A stretch of 12,012 nucleotides of DNA, from NCBI GenBank assembly GCA_035606335.1, contig DATNFP010000161.1:1-12012 (forward strand). The letters are read 5' to 3'. The notes below the pieces were generated by a model. It had not been told where the DNA came from. It saw only the letters and a program-made list of their open reading frames with translations, and made no database searches. The stretch is from DATNFP01 sp035606335 (GTDB lineage Bacteria; Bacteroidota; Bacteroidia; Chitinophagales; Chitinophagaceae). Made by a program: the position numbers and the translations under genes. Of this stretch, positions 1 through 6,355 are shown in pieces (position 1 is the stretch's first letter; each line of letters starts with the position of its first letter).

Positions 1-19
1 TAAGCCAAAGCGAAGATCT

Positions 20-130
<111 letters not shown>

Positions 131-140
131 TTTATTTTTA

Positions 141-176
141 ACGCCTCATCTACTAGATGAGGCGTTTTTGTTTTTT
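141..176 (+). terminator. rRNA operon intrinsic terminator
   Basis: A perfect 10-bp stem (acgcctcatc / gatgaggcgt) with a 5-nt loop (tacta) is followed by an interrupted T tract (ttttt-g-tttttt). It lies 10 nt after the 5S gene and reads as a Rho-independent terminator for the rRNA operon. Confidence 0.95.
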
Positions 177-206
177 ATAACATTTATCTCTCAATATATT
201 TATGTC

Positions 207-767
207 ATGTCAGATAAACCAACACTCAAACAAACAATCCTTGAAACAGAACGGCTCTTTTTAAGAGAGTTGAACTGGGAGATAATGTATAATCTCTTTA
301 CGTATTATACTGATGACGAGATAGTGGCTTTAATGGGATTGAATTCAGAAAATGAACTTGAATTGGAGCGTATGAAGTTCGATCAGGGTATGACTACATA
401 TAGGATGACTTTTAAGACTTTTCTGATGGTTGATAAAGCTTCTGGCAAGATCATTGGCAGAACAGGTTTTCACAATTGGTATCCACAACATTTCAGATCA
501 GAAATGGGATACTATATTACTGATGATCGATATTTAAATAAAGGGCTAATGACTGAAGCTAATAAGGCATTGATACAATATGGATTTGAAGAAATGGATC
601 TAAACAGGATAGAGGCTTTTACTTCTCCAAATAATGAACCTTCGAAAAAAATACTTACCAAGCTGGGATTTAAAAAAGAGGGAATATTAAGAGAACATTT
701 CTTTAAGGATAATAGAATGGAGGATTCTATTTGCTTCGCGTTGTTAAGAAAAGAGTATCATAAATAA
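207..767 (+). CDS. GNAT family N-acetyltransferase, RimJ/RimL type
   Basis: This is a probable acetyl-CoA-dependent N-acetyltransferase of the RimJ/RimL-like group (Acetyltransf_3), 186 aa and full length. It begins with the family's 'ETERLFLRELN' strand (residues 13-23). The acetyl-CoA-binding motif A region is around residues 101-120 (GYYITDDRYLNKGLMTEA, where the pyrophosphate-binding loop is usually R/Q-x-x-G-x-G/A). The C-terminal N-x-x-S-x-x-x-L-x-x-LGF signature is near residues 143-155. The reading frame is open back to about 168, but that stretch lies inside the 5S terminator, so the ATG at 207 is the sensible start. No Shine-Dalgarno is visible. The substrate is unknown: members acetylate ribosomal protein N-termini, antibiotics or small amines. 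It is a single gene, convergent with the DGPF gene. Confidence 0.88.
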   Translation: MSDKPTLKQTILETERLFLRELNWEIMYNLFTYYTDDEIVALMGLNSENELELERMKFDQGMTTYRMTFKTFLMVDKASGKIIGRTGFHNWYPQHFRSEMGYYITDDRYLNKGLMTEANKALIQYGFEEMDLNRIEAFTSPNNEPSKKILTKLGFKKEGILREHFFKDNRMEDSICFALLRKEYHK

Positions 768-820
768 ATTATACTTTATAAATAATACTCCTTTCTCACA
801 TCTAAATTTATTAAGAATAC

Positions 821-1174
821 TTATGCTTCCTGCACGGCCATAAGTGGATGAACTTCAATTTTTGTAGGGATATCTTTAAATATAGGATTTGATTTAGCTA
901 TCTCAACAGCCTCTTCAATATCCTTAGCAACAACATGGAAAAAACCTGCTACTACTTCTTTGCTTTCATTAAAGGGGCCATCCTTGATTATTCCATTGCT
1001 TTCGGTTATGAGTCTGCTTCCCTTATCAATAGGATTGGCATTTTTTAATTTCCCTTCTTTAATAAGGTTGCCGATATAAGCTGTTCCGTGCTCCAGATGC
1101 TTTTGAAGCTTTTCCGGTGAAAGATCTGACCATATGTCTCCTTCTGTTTTAACAATTAATAAAAAGTCTTTCAT
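821..1174 (-). CDS. YCII-related (DGPF) domain protein, partner of the ECF42-type sigma factor
   Basis: A small (117 aa) cytoplasmic protein of the YCII/DGPF family, with a dimeric alpha/beta ferredoxin-like fold. The family's naming motif DGPF is at residues 65-68, in the context I-K-DGPF-x-E-x-K-E-x-x-x-G-F-F, and the usual ending K-I-E-V-H-P-L is at about 105-111. Length is typical. Genes of this family are characteristically linked to ECF42 sigma factors and are known or suspected targets of them, and one lies 73 bp upstream on the same strand here. The biochemical role is not established: DGPF proteins are often annotated as YciI-like enzymes, but no activity can be claimed from this sequence. 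A possible ECF-type promoter sits in the gap before it. The start is a plain ATG with no good Shine-Dalgarno. Confidence 0.9.
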   Translation of the reverse strand: MKDFLLIVKTEGDIWSDLSPEKLQKHLEHGTAYIGNLIKEGKLKNANPIDKGSRLITESNGIIKDGPFNESKEVVAGFFHVVAKDIEEAVEIAKSNPIFKDIPTKIEVHPLMAVQEA

Positions 1175-1215
1175 AATTCAATTTTTTTGATTTAAAAATT
1201 TGATTTTATAACTAA

Positions 1216-1242
1216 GACAAATGAATTGCTCTGATAGGGACA
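1216..1242 (-). promoter_or_regulatory. candidate ECF-sigma promoter for the DGPF gene (weak)
   Basis: Read on the - strand, the 73-bp gap between the sigma factor and the DGPF gene contains TGTCCC, a 17-bp spacer and TGTC, about 42 nt before the DGPF ATG. Published ECF42 targets carry TGTCGA at -35 with a short C/G-containing -10, so the -35 matches at 4 of 6 positions. I also see no TGTC-type pair upstream of the sigma gene. The match is partial and the region is AT-rich, so this is a suggestion only. Confidence 0.25.
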
Positions 1243-1247
1243 TTGCT

Positions 1248-2531
1248 CTAAAATACTTTTTCGCGACAATAAGTTAGCCTCCTTTGTAAAAAACTTCTTT
1301 CTGCTTCCAAGGGTGCTAAAGCAATGGCAGTCCCTAATACATCGGCCGCTTTATCAAACTCCAGCATTTGTATATGAAACTCAGCAAGCACGGAATAAAA
1401 CAAATGATATGTTTTAATAGACTGAGTATTTTTCAGTTGCTCTAACTCTAAAATAGCGATCTTGGGTCCACTTACCTTAGAGAGGGCAACAGCGCGATTA
1501 AGCAATACAACTGCTGAACTATCTATTTGAATTAGCTGGTTATATAAAGACAGGATACTCTCCCAATCGGTTGATTGATAATTAGCGGCAGAGCAATGAT
1601 AAGCAGAGATAGTTGCCAGAATGTGATAAATTGAAATTTCCTTATCCGCTGTGAATTTTTCAAGATTTGAAAACCCTTTCCCCATCAATTTAAAATTCCA
1701 AAGAGAACGATTTTGGTGTTCCAGCGTAAGAATATTTCCTTCAGCATCCTGTCTTGCTTCAAATCTCGATGCGTTCAATTGCATCAAGGCAAGTAGGGCA
1801 TATACCGTGGATTTGTTTTGGATTGCTGAGTGGGACGCAATAATTTCAGCCAATCTTATTGCTTCTTCACAGATTTCATATCGGATCAGATCCTTTCCGG
1901 TCGAAGCACTATATCCTTCATTGAATAATAAGTAAATGGTTTCTAAAACTACTTGCAGCCTATTCTCTAACTCCTTTCCATTTGGTACCTCAAATGAAAT
2001 ATGATTTTCCCTTATTTTTTGCCTCGCCCTTACGAGACGTTTATTAATATTTTCTTCACTGGTGAAAAATGCCTTTGCTATTTCTGCAATACTGAATCCG
2101 CAAAGCGTTTTTAATGTCAGTGCCACTTGTGAGTCTGATGAAATGGAAGGATGGCAACATGTAAACATCATCCTCAATTGATCATCAATAATTTCCTGCT
2201 CTGAAAAGAAAAAATTTAGTGCATGTTCAACTGTCCATTCCGATTGTAACCATTGTGTAGCGTCCGCTGAATATTGTCTTTTATACTTTTCCCGGTTGAC
2301 AATGTTAATTGCTTTGTTTTTTGCAACTCTGAATAGCCAGCCCGATGGATTATCTGGTATTCCTTTATACTCCCATTGTTTTATTGCTTCTATTAGTGAG
2401 TCCTGGACAACATCTTCAGCAAGTTCAAGGTTCTCTGAGCCAAAGATCCTGGTCAGGACAGCAATCATCTTTCCTGATTCATGTCTGAAAAGATGATCAA
2501 CAAGCTGATTTATTTCGAATTGGTTAGCCAA
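1248..2531 (-). CDS. ECF42-type RNA polymerase sigma factor with C-terminal TPR-like extension
   Basis: An alternative sigma factor of 427 aa, about twice the length of an ordinary ECF sigma. Region 2 spans about residues 10-75 (LVDHLFRHESGKMIAVL, then the ED-V-V-Q-D-S-L-I-E-A helix and N-P-x-G-W-L-F-R-V-A-x-N). Region 4 spans about 125-178 (MFTCCHP, TLCGFSIAEIAKAF, then R-L-V-R-A-R-Q-K-I). The hallmark L-F-N-E-G-Y-S-A-S of this group is at 202-210. The rest is helical, with TPR-like repeats at about 325-420 (LLNRAVALSKVSGP; then YHLFYSVLAEF). In ECF42 factors this tail is needed for activity and replaces an anti-sigma factor, and none is encoded nearby. The only start that keeps the conserved N-terminus is TTG, since an in-frame TAA lies about 18 nt upstream and the next ATG (codon 22) would cut into region 2. 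It is followed by the DGPF gene. Confidence 0.92.
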   Translation of the reverse strand: MANQFEINQLVDHLFRHESGKMIAVLTRIFGSENLELAEDVVQDSLIEAIKQWEYKGIPDNPSGWLFRVAKNKAINIVNREKYKRQYSADATQWLQSEWTVEHALNFFFSEQEIIDDQLRMMFTCCHPSISSDSQVALTLKTLCGFSIAEIAKAFFTSEENINKRLVRARQKIRENHISFEVPNGKELENRLQVVLETIYLLFNEGYSASTGKDLIRYEICEEAIRLAEIIASHSAIQNKSTVYALLALMQLNASRFEARQDAEGNILTLEHQNRSLWNFKLMGKGFSNLEKFTADKEISIYHILATISAYHCSAANYQSTDWESILSLYNQLIQIDSSAVVLLNRAVALSKVSGPKIAILELEQLKNTQSIKTYHLFYSVLAEFHIQMLEFDKAADVLGTAIALAPLEAERSFLQRRLTYCREKVF

Positions 2532-2648
2532 TTGTTTTCTTAAGTATTAATAATTGATAATATAATAAAAATTAAGGAAACAATTTTTTGTATGCTTAAA
2601 GGGGGCTAAAATTTAATAGCAAAAAAGTTCAACAAAATCTTAGGAGAA

Positions 2649-3311
2649 TTAGTTCCCGTAATCACTCTCTTGCTTTCTGAAATCACCACGTTTCCAGGCC
2701 TGAAGGAAATCCGCCCATGCCAAAGGATTAAGAATATTCATGGGTTTTACCTGGTTGTAGTATACAGCATCGGTTGCAAGTTGCTTTTGATACATCGATT
2801 GGCTTTCACGACCGTCGCGCGGTAGCGTATATGCCAGCATTCTTAATGTATATTTATTGGTATTTCTTTCAGCTATCGAATATTTATCATCCGGTATATT
2901 CCAGTGAGTAAATGCGTAATTAAATTCATCTTTATTAGGCAAAGGCCGTATAATGGTTTCAGGAAGATAAAATGTATCCTGGGTCATCAATTGAATAAGG
3001 GAAAAATATTGTCCTTTAAGAGCTTTATTTATTACATATTCTTTCGGTCTGAATCCTAATGCTGAAAATTCTAAAGTATCTCCTTTATAGCATACTAAGC
3101 TAAATACCCCCAATGGACTTGTAACAACACCCCGATCCTGGTTTTTCACCAATACAGTTACATAAGGTACAGCACGCAGGCTGTCGGAAGTCATTATTAC
3201 ACCATCTATTTGTATAATATTATCCAAAATGCTATTCTGGGCATTAGCATTTATAGCCAAAAGGGAACTGCAGAAAAAAGCGAGGATATATGACCAGAAT
3301 TTAAACCTCAT
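2649..3311 (-). CDS. secreted carboxypeptidase-D regulatory-like domain protein
   Basis: A 220-aa exported protein of unknown role. It has a clear Sec signal peptide (M-R-F-K, hydrophobic SYILAFFCSSLLAI, likely cleavage after NANA, about residue 24). It is followed by a CarboxypepD_reg-like beta-sandwich at about residues 33-115: IDGVIMTSDSLRAVPYVTV, then V-T-S-P-L-G-x-F and L-E-F-S-A-L-G-F. The remaining about 100 residues are polar, rich in Y, N and Q, and match no domain I recognise. Such stand-alone proteins are common in Bacteroidota, where the same fold also begins SusC/TonB-dependent receptors, but no receptor barrel follows here. The frame is open to a TTG at 3320, but the ATG at 3311 gives the proper basic N-terminus of the signal peptide. 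It diverges from mrp. A consensus -7 box lies just upstream of the ATG. Confidence 0.85.
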   Translation of the reverse strand: MRFKFWSYILAFFCSSLLAINANAQNSILDNIIQIDGVIMTSDSLRAVPYVTVLVKNQDRGVVTSPLGVFSLVCYKGDTLEFSALGFRPKEYVINKALKGQYFSLIQLMTQDTFYLPETIIRPLPNKDEFNYAFTHWNIPDDKYSIAERNTNKYTLRMLAYTLPRDGRESQSMYQKQLATDAVYYNQVKPMNILNPLAWADFLQAWKRGDFRKQESDYGN

Positions 3312-3317
3312 GACATA

Positions 3318-3325
3318 CAAATATA
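3318..3325 (-). promoter_or_regulatory. Bacteroidota -7 promoter box for the CarboxypepD_reg-like gene
   Basis: On the - strand the sequence TATATTTG is an exact match to the Bacteroidota -7 element TAnnTTTG. It ends 6 nt before the ATG at 3311, so transcription would start at or next to the initiation codon. No good TTTG is present at the -33 position (the spot reads about TAGTTC), so support is one-sided. Confidence 0.45.
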
Positions 3326-3428
3326 CACGGTTTTTATACGCAGGAACTATTAAAATTTATTAAAAGTGAATGGTGAAATTACCAATGTTCCTATCTCATT
3401 TTCTTATACAAAGAAAGCGCCTTTAGCG

Positions 3429-3436
3429 TATTTTTG
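3429..3436 (+). promoter_or_regulatory. Bacteroidota -7 promoter box for mrp
   Basis: TATTTTTG matches TAnnTTTG exactly and ends 33 nt before the mrp ATG, which would give a leader of roughly 25-30 nt. A TTTG at -33 is not visible. The box overlaps the alternative TTG start codon at 3434, which argues that translation begins at the ATG at 3470. Confidence 0.4.
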
Positions 3437-3469
3437 CAGTGGATTTCCGGCACTTTAACAAAGGTTTAT

Positions 3470-4564
3470 ATGATAACAAAAGAAACTGTATTGCATGCGT
3501 TAAGCCATGTGGAAGAACCTGATCTTGGTAAGGATCTGGTAACATTAAACATGGTGCATGATGTAGAGGTAGATGGCAAGAATGTTTCTTTCACAGTAGA
3601 ATTAACAACACCTGCTTGCCCTCTAAAAGATATGATAAAAAAAGCATGTGTTAATGCTATACATCATCTGGTGGATAAGGAAGCGATAGTTACTGTAAAT
3701 ATGGATGCCAAAGTAAACAGCAACCGTAAGGATAATAAATCTGTTTTACCTGGTGTCAAAAATATAATTATGGTAGCATCAGGCAAAGGTGGTGTGGGTA
3801 AATCTACAGTTGCAGTAAACCTCGCTCTTGCTTTAGCGCAGGAAGGAGCAAGTGTCGGCTTGTTAGATGCAGATATATATGGTCCTTCCATTCCCATAAT
3901 GCTTGGTTTGCGTGACGAACGTCCTAAGATGACCAATGTAAATGGGAAAGGTATGATTGTGCCGATGGAGCGTTTCGGTATCAAAACGATGTCTATAGGA
4001 TTATTGATAGATGAAAAGCAGGCTGTGATATGGCGCGGTCCTATGGCGAGTTCAGCACTGAAACAATTTATATCAGAAGTATATTGGCAGGAGCTTGATT
4101 ATCTCGTGATTGATTTACCACCTGGCACTGGTGATGTACACCTCACATTAGTACAAACAATACCTGTAACGGGTGCGGTAATTGTCTCTACCCCGCAAGC
4201 AGTAGCAGCGGCAGATGCCCGCAAGGCTATTATGATGTTTAAGCAACCACAGATCAATGTTCCTATTTTAGGAATAGTAGAAAATATGGCCTACTTCACT
4301 CCTGAAGAATTGCCCAATAATAAATACTATATTTTTGGTAAGGGGGGTGCAAGACAGATGGCAGAGCAGTTTGAATTACCATTTCTTGGAGAGATACCAA
4401 TAGTGCAAAGCATACGTGAAGGTGGTGATAAAGGCATTCCGGCTATAGTAAATGATGAACCTGTTTCTAAAAATGCCTTCCTTGAAGTGGCTCGCAGAGT
4501 TGCTCAAAATATCGCGATCAGAAATGCCAATCTGGAACCCACAAAGGTGGTACAGTTCAGCTAG
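3470..4564 (+). CDS. mrp: Mrp/ApbC family Fe-S cluster carrier ATPase
   Basis: A cytoplasmic P-loop ATPase of the Mrp/NBP35 family (364 aa, normal length), thought to bind and deliver iron-sulfur clusters to apo-proteins. An N-terminal MIP18/DUF59 domain (about residues 3-80) carries the family Cys in T-P-A-C-P-L (C50). A deviant Walker A, GKGGVGKST, is at 105-113. The DADIYGPSIP motif is at 133-142, and the Walker B/switch region D-L-P-P-G-T-G-D at 195-202. ENMAYFT (271-277) marks where other Mrp proteins carry a CxxC that bridges a cluster between subunits. Here the stretch reads TPEELPNNKYYIFGKGG and has no cysteine. From memory this is the usual state in Bacteroidota Mrp, so it is probably lineage-specific rather than damage. 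The frame opens further upstream from a TTG, but the ATG fits the family N-terminus. The end overlaps the convergent symporter gene by 8 bp. Confidence 0.95.
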   Translation: MITKETVLHALSHVEEPDLGKDLVTLNMVHDVEVDGKNVSFTVELTTPACPLKDMIKKACVNAIHHLVDKEAIVTVNMDAKVNSNRKDNKSVLPGVKNIIMVASGKGGVGKSTVAVNLALALAQEGASVGLLDADIYGPSIPIMLGLRDERPKMTNVNGKGMIVPMERFGIKTMSIGLLIDEKQAVIWRGPMASSALKQFISEVYWQELDYLVIDLPPGTGDVHLTLVQTIPVTGAVIVSTPQAVAAADARKAIMMFKQPQINVPILGIVENMAYFTPEELPNNKYYIFGKGGARQMAEQFELPFLGEIPIVQSIREGGDKGIPAIVNDEPVSKNAFLEVARRVAQNIAIRNANLEPTKVVQFS

Positions 4565-6254
4565 TTACTTTTGAGTTACCTGGCGACCTTCTCATTCCGG
4601 GCAAACAAATGGTAACTACCAGCAGGGCGCCGATCACATTCAGCCATAGAAAAGAAACTATATCGAGGTTGTAAAGTACTATAATGCATATCTCTGTTAT
4701 GATAGCAGCTATGAATACTGTATTTGCTTTTACACTTTTCATGTAGAATGCCACAAGAAATATGCCGAGGATAGTACCGTAAAATAGAGACCCCAATACA
4801 TTCACAGCCTCGATCAATGATCCCATTCGTGTTGCAAACATGGCAACGCCTATGCAAAATACACCCCAGCCTAATGTGTGCGCACGCCCCCACCAGAGCT
4901 CCTGGCTGGGAGTCAGTTTGGTTTTGCTATAGAGTAGTTGTATATCCATTAGCGAAGATGCAGTTAAAGAATTTAAGGCAGCAGAAATAGACCCCCAGGA
5001 TGCCAGAAAAATGACTGCAAACAACAAACCTATTAATCCTTTCGGCAAAGAATTTTTTACAAAATAAAGAAAGATATAATTAGTATCAGTTGCATCCGAA
5101 GCGTAATGATTCTTATTGATAGCCTGTAATACATCATTTCGTAGGAGTTTCAAATGCTCTTGCGTTTGACGGAACTTCTGAAGTAACGGATCCAGGATCG
5201 TTTGATTGCCTTGTTTTCTTGCCTGTGCTATTGCTGAGGCTTGTGCTTCATATTGCTGATGCAATTGCTTGTAGTCTTTCTCAATGCCTGCTACCAACAC
5301 AGGCTGATGCTCTTTTAATGAATTATAAGAAGCTTCATTAAAATAAAGTGGGGCCGGATGAAAACTGTAAAATGCAAATAATAAAGCACCGATCAGCAAT
5401 ATCAAAAATTGCATTGGTATTTTCACCAGGCCATTTATCAATAATCCCTGTTTGCTTGCACTATCATTTTTGGCGGTTATGTATCTGCCTACCTGGCTTT
5501 GATCTGTACCGAAGTAAGACAATGCAAGAAAAAAACCACCAATGATACCACTCCATATATTGTACTTATCTTTCCAGTTGAAGTTAGTGGTAATAACATT
5601 CAATTTCCCCGATCTCCCTGCAATAAATAATGCGTCTCCCATATTAACGCCTTTTGGTAATTGCTTTACTACCAAATATCCTGCTACTGCCATAGACATC
5701 ATTATGATCAGGAACTGCAGTTTTTGCGTATGGGCTACAGCTTTAGCACCGCCGGTATAAGTATAAATAATAAGCAAGCCTCCCATCACCACATTGGTCA
5801 CATAAATGTTCCATCCCATAATAGATGATAAAATAATGGATGGAGCATAAATGCTAATGCCCGTAGATAAACCTCTTGATAAAAGAAACAGAAATGAAGT
5901 AAGTAATCTTGTCTTCCTGTCAAACCTGTGTTCCAGGTATTCATAGGCAGTATATACATTCAGTCGCTGAAAAATTGGGATGAATGTGATACAAATCACC
6001 ACCATTGCAATTGGCAACCCGAAATAGTATTGCACAAAGCGCATTCCATCTGTATATGCCTGCCCTGGGGCGGATAAAAATGTTACTGCGCTGGCCTGTG
6101 TGGCCATAATGCCTAACAGAACTATATACCAGGGCATCTTTCTGTCTGCCAGCAGATAGGACTGGGCGCTTACCTGTCCCCGCCCTTTATATACTCCATA
6201 GGTAACGATGGCTGCGAGGGTTACAAGCATTATGATCCAGTCCAGCTTGCTCAT
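4557..6254 (-). CDS. sodium:solute symporter (SSS family)
   Basis: An inner-membrane Na+-coupled transporter of the SSS family (565 aa, about 13 TM segments, LeuT-type fold). It begins with the typical LDWIIMLVTLAAIVTYG helix, then SYLLADRKMPWY, ATQASAVTFLSAPGQAY (51-67), the TYTGGAKAVAHT segment (165-176), GTDQSQVGRYI (249-259, the family signature after the core) and W-G-S-I-S-A-A-L-N-S-L (420-430), where SSS proteins place Na+ ligands. Residues of about 297-392 form a hydrophilic, Q/K-rich, coiled-coil-like insert between two TM segments, longer than in vSGLT/PutP. The substrate cannot be read from sequence. It is the last gene of the PIG-L operon: its ATG overlaps the stop of the 34-codon gene (ATGA). 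The frame is open further upstream to a TTG at 6335, but the ATG gives the standard N-terminus. Confidence 0.93.
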   Translation of the reverse strand: MSKLDWIIMLVTLAAIVTYGVYKGRGQVSAQSYLLADRKMPWYIVLLGIMATQASAVTFLSAPGQAYTDGMRFVQYYFGLPIAMVVICITFIPIFQRLNVYTAYEYLEHRFDRKTRLLTSFLFLLSRGLSTGISIYAPSIILSSIMGWNIYVTNVVMGGLLIIYTYTGGAKAVAHTQKLQFLIIMMSMAVAGYLVVKQLPKGVNMGDALFIAGRSGKLNVITTNFNWKDKYNIWSGIIGGFFLALSYFGTDQSQVGRYITAKNDSASKQGLLINGLVKIPMQFLILLIGALLFAFYSFHPAPLYFNEASYNSLKEHQPVLVAGIEKDYKQLHQQYEAQASAIAQARKQGNQTILDPLLQKFRQTQEHLKLLRNDVLQAINKNHYASDATDTNYIFLYFVKNSLPKGLIGLLFAVIFLASWGSISAALNSLTASSLMDIQLLYSKTKLTPSQELWWGRAHTLGWGVFCIGVAMFATRMGSLIEAVNVLGSLFYGTILGIFLVAFYMKSVKANTVFIAAIITEICIIVLYNLDIVSFLWLNVIGALLVVTICLPGMRRSPGNSKVTS

Positions 6255-6355
6255 GACCAGTGTTGTGTAAACCAGTAATACAAGCAGATTTGCAGCAGCA
6301 ATACCATAAGCACTACCATATACCAGATGCCCCAACGTATTTTGTTAGGCTGCAT
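6251..6355 (-). CDS. 34-aa single-TM membrane peptide, putative symporter accessory subunit
   Basis: A very short gene between PIG-L and the symporter. Its ATG shares one base with the PIG-L stop (TAATG), and its stop shares the symporter start (ATGA). It encodes a polar, basic N-terminus (MQPNKIRW), one hydrophobic helix (about residues 9-29, WYMVVLMVLLLQICLYYW at the core) and a short polar tail (FTQHWS), so it should sit N-in/C-out in the inner membrane. It fills the gap exactly, and both junctions are of the translational-coupling type, which is the main evidence that it is real. Several transporters of the symporter's superfamily work with or beside small membrane proteins (for example YhdT/PanF, YjcH/ActP and DUF3311/DUF4212 neighbours), but this one is shorter than those and I do not recognise the family. 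Function is inferred from position only. Confidence 0.72.
   Translation of the reverse strand: MQPNKIRWGIWYMVVLMVLLLQICLYYWFTQHWS

Noticed and set aside
168..206. Upstream extension of the GNAT gene from a TTG at 168
   Set aside because: It runs through the T tract of the 5S terminator. The extra residues are low-complexity and absent from the family.
768..820. AT-rich imperfect inverted repeat between the convergent GNAT and DGPF genes
   Set aside because: The possible stem is short, all A/T and mismatched, so it is not convincing as a bidirectional terminator.
2532..2648. Promoter for the sigma factor (TAAATTTT with an upstream TTTG on the - strand)
   Set aside because: The -7 box has a mismatch and the spacing is 17 rather than about 19. 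In such AT-rich DNA this is expected by chance.
3434..3469. Upstream TTG start for mrp
   Set aside because: It overlaps the likely -7 promoter box, and the ATG at 3470 gives the usual family N-terminus.
3664..3984. 106-codon open frame antisense to mrp
   Set aside because: It is a shadow of the conserved Walker-motif coding region with no independent support.
6255..6335. 27-residue N-terminal extension of the symporter from a TTG at 6335
   Set aside because: The ATG at 6254 gives the standard SSS N-terminus (M-S-K-L-D-W). The same DNA in another frame encodes the ATG-started TM peptide with overlaps at both ends, which is the better explanation.
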